From NCBI GenBank assembly GCA_002724575.1, contig PBPC01000049.1, positions 1 to 64,000 of the forward strand: a stretch of DNA of 64,000 nucleotides, given 5' to 3'. The stretch is from Gemmatimonadota bacterium (GTDB taxonomy: Bacteria > Gemmatimonadota > Gemmatimonadetes > Longimicrobiales > Gaopeijiaceae). Position 1 is the stretch's first letter. The number at the start of each line of letters is the position of its first letter. The position numbers and the translations under genes are program-made. Under the pieces are notes generated by a model, which saw only the letters and a program-made list of their open reading frames with translations, searched no databases and was not told where the DNA came from. This document shows, piece after piece, positions 8,488 through 16,913 of this stretch.

Positions 8488-8918
8488 AAATCGCAGTCAT
8501 TCACGGTCCCAATCTCCGGTCATTGGGTAAGAGGGAGCCGGAGGTTTACGGGACCGACACACTTGAAGATATCAACGACCACTTGCAGAACATGGCAAAT
8601 GAGTTGGGAATTGAGATCACCGCATTCCAGTCTAACCATGAAGGTGAATTGATCGATTATATTGAGCGCACGGCTCTGGAGGTTGAGGGCTTCTTAATAA
8701 ATCCAGGTGCGTACACTCATACTTCAATCGCTCTTAGGGATGCTTTTGTAGGTGTGGAGAAGGCTTTTGTTGAGGTTCACCTTTCGAATACCTCAGCCCG
8801 AGAGCATTTTCGCAGGCATTCTTATCTTGCCCCTGTTGCTGCTGGTATGGTTTATGGCTTTGGCCTCCACAGCTATCTTCTAGGCCTTCAAGGCCTAGTG
8901 GCTAAATTAAAGCAGTAG
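8484..8918 (+). CDS. aroQ: 3-dehydroquinate dehydratase, type II
   Basis: AroQ converts 3-dehydroquinate to 3-dehydroshikimate, the third step of aromatic amino acid synthesis, as a soluble dodecamer. The 144 residues are the normal length. Motifs seen are H-G-P-N-L near residue 7, R-E-P-E-V-Y-G with the catalytic Arg and Tyr, N-P-G-A-Y-T-H-T-S near residue 75, and E-V-H-L-S-N followed by R-E-H-F-R-R. The usual N-L-N-L-L-G is N-L-R-S-L-G here, a mild deviation. The start overlaps the upstream TPR gene by four bases. Confidence 0.95.
   Translation: MKIAVIHGPNLRSLGKREPEVYGTDTLEDINDHLQNMANELGIEITAFQSNHEGELIDYIERTALEVEGFLINPGAYTHTSIALRDAFVGVEKAFVEVHLSNTSAREHFRRHSYLAPVAAGMVYGFGLHSYLLGLQGLVAKLKQ
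8880..8898. repeat. Perfect 9-bp-arm palindrome at the 3' end of aroQ
   Basis: The bases 8880-8898 form an inverted repeat with 9-bp arms around one central base, inside the coding sequence for L-G-L-Q-G-L. It could form a tight mRNA hairpin 20 bases before the aroQ stop, but the short repetitive peptide may be explanation enough. Confidence 0.5.
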
Positions 8919-8970
8919 GGATGTTCGATCTTCTACTAGCAAAAGACTAGACTTCCAGAAAAGAGGCTGC

Positions 8971-9537
8971 ATGGCGAGCACCGCTGATTTCCGAAACGGA
9001 ATGGTTCTCGACATTGATGGGGAACTCTGGGCGATTACGTACTTTCAGCACGTAAAGCCGGGCAAGGGAGGTGCTTTTGTGCGCACTAAACTCAAGAACG
9101 TGCTTTCAGGTGCTGTCGTCGATAAGACCTATAGGGCTGGTGAAAAGGTCAATGATATCCGCCTAGAGCGGCACCCAGTGAATTACAGTTATACCGATGG
9201 TAACCTTTATTACTTTATGGACACCGGTAACTACGAGATGATCCCAATTGCCCGTGATCTCCTTGGTGAAGAACAATTGAGATATCTCAAGGAAAACATG
9301 GAGTGTGAGGGGTTGGTCCACGATGGAGCTGTGATTAGCGTGGAGCTACCTCAATTCGTAGAGCTCTTGGTTACTAGGACTGATCCAGGCTTCAAGGGGG
9401 ATACCGCACAGGGTGCCACTAAGGGTGCGAAGCTTGAAACTGGAGTTGAGATTCAGGTGCCACTTTTTGTCGAAGAGGGTGATATCCTAAAAATTGATCG
9501 TCGGGAAGAAAAATACCTGTCACGGGTAAATAAATGA
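8971..9537 (+). CDS. efp: Translation elongation factor P
   Basis: EF-P binds the ribosome between the P and E sites and relieves stalling at polyproline. The 188 residues have the usual three-domain size. The loop P-G-K-G-G-A at the domain I tip places Lys32 at the position modified in lysine-type EF-Ps; the modification enzymes are not in the window. It begins with ATG after an AGAGG ribosome-binding site. The stop overlaps the ATG of accB (ATGA), which couples it to fatty acid synthesis, a common arrangement in many phyla. Confidence 0.96.
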   Translation: MASTADFRNGMVLDIDGELWAITYFQHVKPGKGGAFVRTKLKNVLSGAVVDKTYRAGEKVNDIRLERHPVNYSYTDGNLYYFMDTGNYEMIPIARDLLGEEQLRYLKENMECEGLVHDGAVISVELPQFVELLVTRTDPGFKGDTAQGATKGAKLETGVEIQVPLFVEEGDILKIDRREEKYLSRVNK

Positions 9538-9992
9538 TTGATCCAGGTCTGATCGAGCACCTCATAAAGGTTCTCGATGATAGCGATATCGACTCGCTTG
9601 AAATCGAACGTGGTGGTACTCGTATCCGGCTAGGCAAGACTCCGATTCAGACGGTTACCGCTGGGTCACCAGTTTCCCAAGATGAGCAGGTTATTTCCTC
9701 GGATCCTCGGGTTCAGGATTTACCAGCTAGTGTTGATCAGAAATCGGACAGCCTGATTGAAGTAACCTCCCCGATGGTAGGTACATTTTATTCGGCCCCT
9801 ACTCCGGATGCGTCCCCATACATTGAAGTTGGTGCTGAGGTTAAGCCTGGAGATGGGCTCTGTATCATTGAAGCAATGAAATTGATGAACGAGTTGGAGG
9901 CAGAGGTTGCAGGCACCATTGTCGAAATCTGCGTGGAGAACGCCCAGCCAGTTGAATATGGCCAGGTACTCTTCCTCATGGATCCAGCTTAG
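9534..9992 (+). CDS. accB: Biotin carboxyl carrier protein of acetyl-CoA carboxylase
   Basis: AccB carries biotin between the biotin carboxylase and the carboxyltransferase for malonyl-CoA synthesis. The 152 residues begin with an N-terminal helical segment, continue through an S/D/Q-rich linker (about 45-70), and end with the biotinyl domain. The biotinylation motif E-A-M-K-L-M-N-E places the modified lysine at residue 116. It sits in the typical order efp-accB-accC. The carboxyltransferase genes accA and accD are not in the window. Confidence 0.95.
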   Translation: MIDPGLIEHLIKVLDDSDIDSLEIERGGTRIRLGKTPIQTVTAGSPVSQDEQVISSDPRVQDLPASVDQKSDSLIEVTSPMVGTFYSAPTPDASPYIEVGAEVKPGDGLCIIEAMKLMNELEAEVAGTIVEICVENAQPVEYGQVLFLMDPA

Positions 9993-10007
9993 CCAAGCGA
10001 GGCGTCC

Positions 10008-11381
10008 TTGTTCGAGAAGGTCCTGATAGCGAACCGTGGGGAGATTGCGCTTCGGATCATACGGGCTTGCCATGAATTAGGAGTGCAAACAGTCGCTGTG
10101 TACTCTGAGGCGGATCGAGAATCCCTACATGTCCGATTTGCAGACGAAGATGTCTGTATTGGTAAAGCGCCTCCGATTGATAGCTATTTGAATATTCCAC
10201 GGATCATCGCTGCAGCAGAGGTCACAGGTGCGGAGGCGATTCACCCTGGGTATGGCTTTCTCTCAGAGAATGCTGAATTCAGTGAGATCTGTATCCAGTC
10301 AGGGTTGGAGTTTATTGGCCCCACCCCTGAGCAGATCAGTTCGATGGGAGATAAGTCCCGAGCGCGCCAGAAGATGAACGATGCCGGTGTACCGACGATA
10401 CCAGGGTCCGATGGTATCGTCTCAGATGTTGATGAGGCCAGGGAATTGGCGAAAGAGATTGGGTTCCCGATCATGATAAAGGCCACGGCGGGTGGTGGCG
10501 GTAAGGGCATGCGCGTCGTTGAGGATCCAGAACGCTTCTCCGACTTACTTCAGGCAGCTCAAACGGAAGCAAAAGCCAGCTTCGGTGATGACGGGGTATA
10601 TCTGGAGCGTTGCATCCAGCACCCACGGCATGTCGAGATTCAAGTGTTTGGTGATTCGAAGGGTCGAGTTGTGCATCTAGGAGAGCGGGAGTGTTCTATA
10701 CAGAGGAGGCACCAGAAGTTGATCGAAGAGGCACCGTCACCTGGCCTTTCCCCTGAACTCAGACAAGAGATGGGAGAGGCGGCGGTTCAAGCTGCGAGAT
10801 CTATCGATTATGTGGGTGCCGGAACGGTAGAGTTCCTGTTAGATGAGGATGGTTCTTTCTACTTCTTAGAGATGAATACGCGGATTCAGGTTGAGCACGC
10901 GGTCACAGAGGTTACAACGGGATTTGATCTGGTAAAGGAACAAATCCGTGTCGCTGCAGGTGAAGCCCTGGCATTTCCTATGAACGGCTCAGGTGATTTC
11001 AACCGCCGTGGACACGCAATAGAATTTCGGGTGAATGCGGAAGATCCGGATAGGAATTTCATACCAGGCCCTGGGAAGATCACAACGTTTCACCCTCCTG
11101 GCGGGCCCGGTATTCGGATCGACACACACGTTTACACTGGATACAACGTGCCGCCCTACTACGACTCACTTATTGCGAAGTTGATTGTCAGCGGTGCGAC
11201 GCGAGAAGAGGCGATTCTCCGTGCGATGCACTCGCTAGACCAGTTCATCATCGAGGGTATCCCTACAACGCTACCATTCCTTCGGAGAATCGTAGAGACC
11301 AATGCATTTCAAGAGGGGGATATTAATACGAGTTTTGTACCTCGGATGTTAAGCGAAACTGATGGCCCGATCGAAGCGTAA
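10008..11381 (+). CDS. accC: Biotin carboxylase subunit of acetyl-CoA carboxylase
   Basis: AccC is the ATP-grasp enzyme that carboxylates the biotin on AccB. The 457 residues match the usual 450. Motifs seen are A-N-R-G-E-I-A-L-R-I at the start, the glycine-rich loop A-G-G-G-G-K-G-M-R near residue 165, H-P-G-Y-G-F-L-S-E, and E-M-N-T-R-I-Q-V-E-H near residue 290. The start is TTG at 10008, preceded by a weak GCGAGG. No better in-frame start fits the conserved N terminus. It follows accB after 15 bases. Confidence 0.95.
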   Translation: MFEKVLIANRGEIALRIIRACHELGVQTVAVYSEADRESLHVRFADEDVCIGKAPPIDSYLNIPRIIAAAEVTGAEAIHPGYGFLSENAEFSEICIQSGLEFIGPTPEQISSMGDKSRARQKMNDAGVPTIPGSDGIVSDVDEARELAKEIGFPIMIKATAGGGGKGMRVVEDPERFSDLLQAAQTEAKASFGDDGVYLERCIQHPRHVEIQVFGDSKGRVVHLGERECSIQRRHQKLIEEAPSPGLSPELRQEMGEAAVQAARSIDYVGAGTVEFLLDEDGSFYFLEMNTRIQVEHAVTEVTTGFDLVKEQIRVAAGEALAFPMNGSGDFNRRGHAIEFRVNAEDPDRNFIPGPGKITTFHPPGGPGIRIDTHVYTGYNVPPYYDSLIAKLIVSGATREEAILRAMHSLDQFIIEGIPTTLPFLRRIVETNAFQEGDINTSFVPRMLSETDGPIEA

Positions 11382-11411
11382 AGGTAGGTGGGGGATTAAC
11401 ACTTCCGGAGA

Positions 11412-11440
11412 TTGACATGGAGACTCTACTCTGATCTAGA
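11412..11440 (+). promoter_or_regulatory. Weak candidate promoter upstream of ftsK
   Basis: The 133-base gap between accC and ftsK contains a perfect TTGACA (11412-11417), followed after 17 bases by TCTAGA (11435-11440). The latter matches the -10 consensus at only three positions. It could be a promoter for the ftsK-lolA-rimO cluster. Nothing else stands out in this gap. Confidence 0.3.
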
Positions 11441-11514
11441 GATCATGATAACGGAGAAGCGATCTTCCTTATCGTGTTGAGTAAGTAGGTAGCCTAGCTA
11501 AAGAGAATGAGGCG

Positions 11515-14031
11515 ATGGTCGCTATCCAAACTCTGCACGAGGAAAATTGCTGTATCTTTGAGTACATGGGAAAACAAAAACGGAGCAAAAAGAAAGAGTC
11601 TACGCTGGACAGGGCGTTGTCCCGCCTCGTACCCAGGGAACAAAGACAGCAAATTCTAGGGGTTTGTCTGTTAGGACTAGCGCTATTCGCGTTAGTCTCT
11701 CTCTTGCCTGATTTCTGGTTTGGTGGGGTAGGTGACCAAATCGTGGGCATCATTGGAGTGAATCTTGGTGATTCGCTCCATGACTTAGTCGGTTATTCTG
11801 CTTTTCTCATCCCAGTTCTGTTGTTTTTCCTAGGTCTTCACGTCGGTGAGTGGATTGCAGACGCCTGGCCAGCCAGACTCTCCGTTCTTACCGCTGGGCT
11901 TATCGTGCTTCTACCGATCTTCATGTCTCTTGGGCCCAACGGCTCGCGCGCTGGTGCTGGGTGGTTTGGAGCAAGTTTGGGTGTACCCTTGGTCAACCTT
12001 TTTGGCGTTGCCGGAGCGACCATCCTGACCGGTACAGGTCTTGTGAGTTTGGCGATTGGAACTTTGGCATGGAACCCTCTTGTCTCGGTGTATAGGGCAA
12101 TGCTTGCTAGCGGTGAAATGGCTGGACGTACTGCAAAGGCCGTTGCAGATCGGGGACGGGAATTTGCAGAGGCCCGAACTCAAGCTGTAACAGAGCCAGA
12201 TTCGAGCGAAGGAGCTTCGGGTGATCCATTACCTGGGCTGGAGCCCGAATGGATGGAATCGGAGGAAGATGAGGAAGAAGGAACTCCAGAGAGGGACGTC
12301 CTGCCTCCGGATAATGTTGATCCAGAACCTTTGCCGGATGAAGTACCAGATTTGCGTGATGTTGAGGATGAGTCCTCAGATGTTGTAACTGATGAGAATT
12401 TCGAGTCCGAGGACTTGGTCAGTGATGAGGGTCAGGTGGACGAGAGCGAGAGTGTTCCTGCCGATACTTCAGAGGAGACCGAAATCGAGCATGAGGTTCC
12501 GCCGATGGCGCTTCTATCAGGTCCTGATAATCGAGACGATGACGATATGGACCGGCAGCTTGAAGAGTTGGGCCATGTCCTGATCGAAAAGCTTCTCACT
12601 TTTAATGTTGAGAGTTCCCTGGGTGATCGAACAACCGGGCCAATGGTAACGCAGTTTGAGGTTATCCCTGCACCAGGTGTAAAGGTGAACAGAATAGCCA
12701 ACCTCGATGCTGATCTTGCCTTGGCTATGAAAGCGAAGAGCGTCCGGATTGTCGCTCCTATACCAGGCAGAGGTGCTGTTGGTGTCGAAATTCCTAATCC
12801 AAAGCCTGAAATTGTGAATCTTAGGGAGGTACTGGAGTCATCGGAGTTTAAGCGCGCCAAGGGGGAGCTACCGCTTGCGCTTGGAAAGGACTTAAACGGT
12901 CGTCCCTACGTTTCGTCTCTGGAGAAAATGCCGCACGTACTTATTGCAGGGGCAACAGGTTCAGGAAAGTCGGTTTGCTTAAACACAATCGTCACAAGTT
13001 TGGTATATCGTCATACTCCGGAGACCCTCCGACTTCTGATGATTGATCCAAAGATGGTTGAACTCTCCGTCTACTCGAGGTTGCCACACCTCAGGCATAA
13101 TGTCGTGACAGATCCTCGTGACGCGGCTGGGTTACTCAAGTGGGCTGTTATCGAGATGGAACGGCGCTATGGCCTACTTAAGGCGAACTATGTGCGGTCG
13201 ATTGCGGAGTTCAATCGCAAGGTCCGGGATGGTGTGACAATGAAGCGTTTTGAACCGGATGGGCCAGAAGGATTTGAAGATCGATGGATCTATCAGGATG
13301 GTATTATCCCCTACATCGTTGTTGTGGTGGATGAGTTGGCAGATTTGATGGTGACCGTGCAGGCTGAGGTGGAAAAGCCGCTTACTCAGCTTGCCCAAAA
13401 AGCGCGAGCGATAGGAATCCATTTGATCGTGGCGACCCAACGCCCGTCAGTGAACGTGATCACTGGACTCATTAAGGCAAATTTCCCCACACGCATCGCA
13501 TTCCGTGTGGCATCCAAGACTGACTCTCGTACAATCCTCGACCAAAATGGAGCGGATGCTCTACTTGGAAACGGTGATATGCTGTTTCTCCCACCTGGGG
13601 AAAGTGATCCGGTTCGGATACAAGGTGCTTACCTCCCAACCGAAGATACCGAGCGGCTCATGGGTTGGTACACTGAGTTAATTGAGCAGCATGGCGAAGG
13701 TGTTGTTTCTGCGGAATCAGGATTGGAGACCGATATTCTGGAAGAGATGCGTGGTCGGGAGGCTGAAGAAGCGGAACTTGCTGTAGAGGAAATTGGTGGT
13801 GAATGGGATGAGTTGTTCCAAGAAGCGGCTGAGGTGTGTATACAGAATGGCACGGGTTCGACTTCACTTCTGCAGAGACGATTAAGTATCGGCTACGGGA
13901 GGGCAGCACGTATTGTTGACCAACTCTTTGATGCAGGGGTGCTTGGTCCTTCGGATGGAGCCAAGGGCCGTGAGGTCCTGATGTCGATGAGTGACCTCAG
14001 CAGCATGTTCGGTTTTGAGGATGACAGCTGA
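11515..14031 (+). CDS. ftsK: DNA translocase FtsK/SpoIIIE
   Basis: FtsK pumps chromosomal DNA through the closing septum and aligns the dif sites. The protein has 838 residues. Four transmembrane helices lie between about residues 45 and 205. A strongly acidic linker follows, from about 225 to 345. The alpha/beta motor comes next, with Walker A G-A-T-G-S-G-K-S near residue 480 and Walker B V-V-V-V-D-E-L-A-D-L near residue 600. A C-terminal winged-helix gamma domain (about 765-825) includes S-L-L-Q-R-R-L-S-I-G-Y-G-R-A. ATG at 11515 is used here; an ATG at codon 18 (11566) would give a more typical basic N terminus. The stop and the lolA start share one base. Confidence 0.95.
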   Translation: MVAIQTLHEENCCIFEYMGKQKRSKKKESTLDRALSRLVPREQRQQILGVCLLGLALFALVSLLPDFWFGGVGDQIVGIIGVNLGDSLHDLVGYSAFLIPVLLFFLGLHVGEWIADAWPARLSVLTAGLIVLLPIFMSLGPNGSRAGAGWFGASLGVPLVNLFGVAGATILTGTGLVSLAIGTLAWNPLVSVYRAMLASGEMAGRTAKAVADRGREFAEARTQAVTEPDSSEGASGDPLPGLEPEWMESEEDEEEGTPERDVLPPDNVDPEPLPDEVPDLRDVEDESSDVVTDENFESEDLVSDEGQVDESESVPADTSEETEIEHEVPPMALLSGPDNRDDDDMDRQLEELGHVLIEKLLTFNVESSLGDRTTGPMVTQFEVIPAPGVKVNRIANLDADLALAMKAKSVRIVAPIPGRGAVGVEIPNPKPEIVNLREVLESSEFKRAKGELPLALGKDLNGRPYVSSLEKMPHVLIAGATGSGKSVCLNTIVTSLVYRHTPETLRLLMIDPKMVELSVYSRLPHLRHNVVTDPRDAAGLLKWAVIEMERRYGLLKANYVRSIAEFNRKVRDGVTMKRFEPDGPEGFEDRWIYQDGIIPYIVVVVDELADLMVTVQAEVEKPLTQLAQKARAIGIHLIVATQRPSVNVITGLIKANFPTRIAFRVASKTDSRTILDQNGADALLGNGDMLFLPPGESDPVRIQGAYLPTEDTERLMGWYTELIEQHGEGVVSAESGLETDILEEMRGREAEEAELAVEEIGGEWDELFQEAAEVCIQNGTGSTSLLQRRLSIGYGRAARIVDQLFDAGVLGPSDGAKGREVLMSMSDLSSMFGFEDDS

Positions 14032-14723
14032 TGTCGAGTTCCTGTTGGCTAGCCATCCGAGTATGTCTGCTTTTGACTTTAGCTTTCACCCCTAGAAATG
14101 GGGGTGCACAAAACACGGCACCTGAGATAGATGAAGTTACTGCGATGAAGATTCTTGAGTCCGCAGCGCTTCACTACCGCGGCATCGATGCTCTCTGTGC
14201 AGACTTCACTCAACACTTGCTAGTTCCACTCTTAGGGGAAGACCGAACTGGGATTGGCCGACTTTGCCAAGCGCAACCAAATCGGTTCGCGATGCGTTTC
14301 TCTGACCCTGAGGGAGATCTCGTATTAGTCGACGGATCATTCGTGTGGCTGTATTACCCGAGCCTAGACCCGAAGCAGGTCTTTAAGATACCGATGGTTG
14401 AGAATGGCGGACACTATGACTTTCATCGGGAATTTCTAGATCAACCAGCCCTGAAATATCAGGTGATCTATGAGCGTGAGGACAAGGTCGCGGGTCAGGC
14501 TACACATCGATTACGGTTAATCCCACTTGTACCCGCACAATATGAAGCTGCCGTGGTATGGATTGACCGCGCACAGCCACTACTGAGGCAGATTCGTATC
14601 GAGGAAGAGAACGGTTCAGTTCGCACTATCACTATGGACCGTATTGACTTTAGACCTAACGCCATGCCTGGGGACTGGTTTACATTCACGCCGCCTGAGG
14701 GTGCGCATGTGATCTCTGGTTAA
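14031..14723 (+). CDS. lolA: Outer-membrane lipoprotein carrier protein LolA
   Basis: LolA is the periplasmic chaperone that ferries lipoproteins from the LolCDE transporter to the outer membrane. The 230 residues start with a signal peptide (about residues 1-25, cleavage likely near G-G-A before Q-N). The body follows the LolA pattern, including Y-R-G-I-D-A-L-C-A-D-F-T-Q near residue 45, a G-R-L-C-step, R-F-A-M-R-F-S-D-P-E-G-D, and D-G-S-F-V-W-L-Y-Y-P. Placement right after ftsK is a common arrangement for lolA and supports the call. It is translationally coupled to ftsK (TGATG). Confidence 0.88.
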   Translation: MSSSCWLAIRVCLLLTLAFTPRNGGAQNTAPEIDEVTAMKILESAALHYRGIDALCADFTQHLLVPLLGEDRTGIGRLCQAQPNRFAMRFSDPEGDLVLVDGSFVWLYYPSLDPKQVFKIPMVENGGHYDFHREFLDQPALKYQVIYEREDKVAGQATHRLRLIPLVPAQYEAAVVWIDRAQPLLRQIRIEEENGSVRTITMDRIDFRPNAMPGDWFTFTPPEGAHVISG

Positions 14724-14740
14724 CGGAGTCCAGATCGAGG

Positions 14741-16186
14741 ATGCGTACTAGAGATCTGCCTGTATTCCCGCTTGTTCCGGATCCGGTAAGGCCGGATGTC
14801 AACCCTGACGTCGCACCAGTCAGACACGAGTTTGAAGCCGTAGGTAGTCCAGATGGACCACATATTGCACTCGTAACACTCGGTTGCGATAAGAATACCG
14901 TCGATTCAGAACGGATTATGGCATCTTTGGTTGGCCATGGTGCCAGAGTATCATCGGATGTCCGAGAAGCCGACATCTTAATTGTAAATACTTGTGGTTT
15001 CATACAGGATGCCAAGGAACAATCTCTCGAGACGATCTTAGACGCTTGTGATCTAAAAGCCCGGGGGCACTTGAATGCGGTAGTGGCAGTTGGATGTCTT
15101 GTGCAGAGGTACAAGACGGAACTCACCAACGAGATTCCTGAGGTCGATTTCTTCATGGGATTGACTGAACTACAGGGCCTTGTTCCTGAGTTGCGGAGGC
15201 GTGGTCTACTGCCTGATATCCAGTCGATTCCGACGATGGAGCAGCCCCTGAGGATACTATCCACGGAGACCCCTCATACGTCATACCTGAAGATTAGTGA
15301 AGGTTGTGACCATACTTGTGCTTTCTGTGCGATTCCGCTGATGCGAGGCCTGCACCGCTCTGAGTCTGTTGGAGATCTGGTTAGAGAAGCAGCAGGGCTT
15401 GGAGTTCAGGGGGTAAAGGAGATCAATGTGATCTCACAAGACACGACTTGGTACGGACGAGATAAGAAACGACTAGATCCATCAGCCCCGTTACTCCCAG
15501 ATCTTCTACAGGCACTTTTAGATGGGACTGATGTGCCCTGGTTTAGGCTTTTTTACATGTACCCGTCAGGTATTACACCTGAACTCATTGAATTGATCGC
15601 GAATGAGAATCGGATCTTACCATACTTGGATATGCCGATCCAATATGGTACTGACCGAATGCTTCAACTTATGAGGCGTCCGGAGCGTCAGGTGACCATC
15701 CGTCGGCAGGTTGAGCAGCTTAGGCAGGCGATCCCGGAACTCACTCTAAGGACAACAGTGATTCTAGGCTTTCCAGGAGAGACCGATGATGACTTTGCAG
15801 AGCTGCTTGAGTTCCTAGCAGAAATCAGGTTTGAGAGGGTTGGAGCCTTCACCTACTCTATGGAAGAGGGTACTCGAGCTGCGGAGATGGAAGGGCATGT
15901 ACCCATTGAACTTATGAATGAGCGCATGGGAGAGTTGATGGACGTCCAGCGAGAAATAAGCTTCGAGAAGAATGCAGAACTCGTTGGTAAATGCTCGACG
16001 GCTCTTGTGGATCAGTTATTGGAAGAAGATGGTGATTTTGATGCTGTCTCAAGGACTATTGGACAGGCGTTAGATGTAGATGGGGTCACGAATCTTTATG
16101 ATGCAGCAGGTGTGCAGTCTGGAAGCATGATCGAAGTCGAGATTGTTGACTGTCTAGACTATGATCTAATTGCTAGAGTCATTTAG
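14741..16186 (+). CDS. rimO: Ribosomal protein S12 methylthiotransferase RimO
   Basis: RimO is a radical-SAM iron-sulfur enzyme that adds a methylthio group to an aspartate of ribosomal protein S12. The protein has 481 residues. The N-terminal cluster-binding cysteines sit in T-L-G-C-D-K-N, N-T-C-G-F and V-G-C-L. The radical-SAM cluster motif is C-D-H-T-C-A-F-C. A TRAM domain forms the last 65 residues. About 40 residues precede the family's usual beginning (I-A-L-V-T-L-G-C); this Pro/Val-rich extension is either lineage specific or a sign that translation starts later. G-C-D-K-N favours RimO over MiaB. Confidence 0.93.
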   Translation: MRTRDLPVFPLVPDPVRPDVNPDVAPVRHEFEAVGSPDGPHIALVTLGCDKNTVDSERIMASLVGHGARVSSDVREADILIVNTCGFIQDAKEQSLETILDACDLKARGHLNAVVAVGCLVQRYKTELTNEIPEVDFFMGLTELQGLVPELRRRGLLPDIQSIPTMEQPLRILSTETPHTSYLKISEGCDHTCAFCAIPLMRGLHRSESVGDLVREAAGLGVQGVKEINVISQDTTWYGRDKKRLDPSAPLLPDLLQALLDGTDVPWFRLFYMYPSGITPELIELIANENRILPYLDMPIQYGTDRMLQLMRRPERQVTIRRQVEQLRQAIPELTLRTTVILGFPGETDDDFAELLEFLAEIRFERVGAFTYSMEEGTRAAEMEGHVPIELMNERMGELMDVQREISFEKNAELVGKCSTALVDQLLEEDGDFDAVSRTIGQALDVDGVTNLYDAAGVQSGSMIEVEIVDCLDYDLIARVI

Positions 16187-16235
16187 TCGTAAGCTTTCGA
16201 GATTGCAGGTGGATGCTGTAGGGGAGGGCTTCGCG

Positions 16236-16913
16236 ATGGATTATAGAAAATGGATCGGAGGGCTGGTGCTCAGCCTCTTGACCATCATACCAGGATTGGG
16301 CGTGAGTCAGGAGTTAGCGGACCTAGACTACGATAAGCTGTCTTTTCGAGGTGTGGGTATTGAGTGGGGCAAACTGTACCCGACTCGGGTGGACCAAACC
16401 GAGAGTTACGGTATACGCGTCGATCTCGGATACTTAGGACCCGGGCTGCGTATAATACCTGGAGTGAGTTACTGGACTTCACCTCTCACAACCCGAGAGA
16501 TCGCTAGATTGGAGGATCGGGTAGAAAGCCTAGTCCAGAGTCAGACTGACGGGGATCGACCAGTCGTCGACTTGGGGATGATCGAGTGGAGAGACATCTC
16601 CTTTTCTCTAGATGGTCAGGTTGTATGGGAGGTGCCTCTCGATTTCTTGACCTTTGCCGGACTCGGTGTTGCGGCCCATGTATTAAATGGGGAGGGCGCA
16701 TCGATCAATGGGACGTTCATTGAAGACTTACTCGACTCTGTAACGGCTGGTTTCAATCTGCACGCTGGCCTCGAATATCCTGTAACTAATGGGTTTAGGA
16801 TTTATGGACTCGGGCGTTATGAAGTCGTTGGTGACTTACAGTACTTCAATACAAGGTTTGGGGTGCAGGTAATGATTGGCGACAACGCACCCGGTGAAGA
16901 GCGGGGTCGATGA
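16236..16913 (+). CDS. Exported outer-membrane beta-barrel-like protein, unknown
   Basis: The protein is 225 residues from the ATG at 16236, chosen because GGGGAGG lies about 8 bases upstream. An upstream TTG at 16170 would overlap rimO and has no such site. A signal peptide covers about residues 1-24 (cleavage likely after G-V-S before Q-E). The mature part has alternating polar and aromatic segments, a G-G-Y-L-type turn pattern, and ends in strands such as Y-F-N-T-R-F-G-V-Q-V, as small porin-like or OmpA-like barrels do. No specific family is recognised. Its stop overlaps the lnt start (ATGA). Confidence 0.75.
   Translation: MDYRKWIGGLVLSLLTIIPGLGVSQELADLDYDKLSFRGVGIEWGKLYPTRVDQTESYGIRVDLGYLGPGLRIIPGVSYWTSPLTTREIARLEDRVESLVQSQTDGDRPVVDLGMIEWRDISFSLDGQVVWEVPLDFLTFAGLGVAAHVLNGEGASINGTFIEDLLDSVTAGFNLHAGLEYPVTNGFRIYGLGRYEVVGDLQYFNTRFGVQVMIGDNAPGEERGR

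Noticed and set aside
14686-15264. 192-codon open frame on the - strand over the start of rimO
   Set aside because: It overlaps conserved radical-SAM coding sequence and shows no family pattern or ribosome-binding site.
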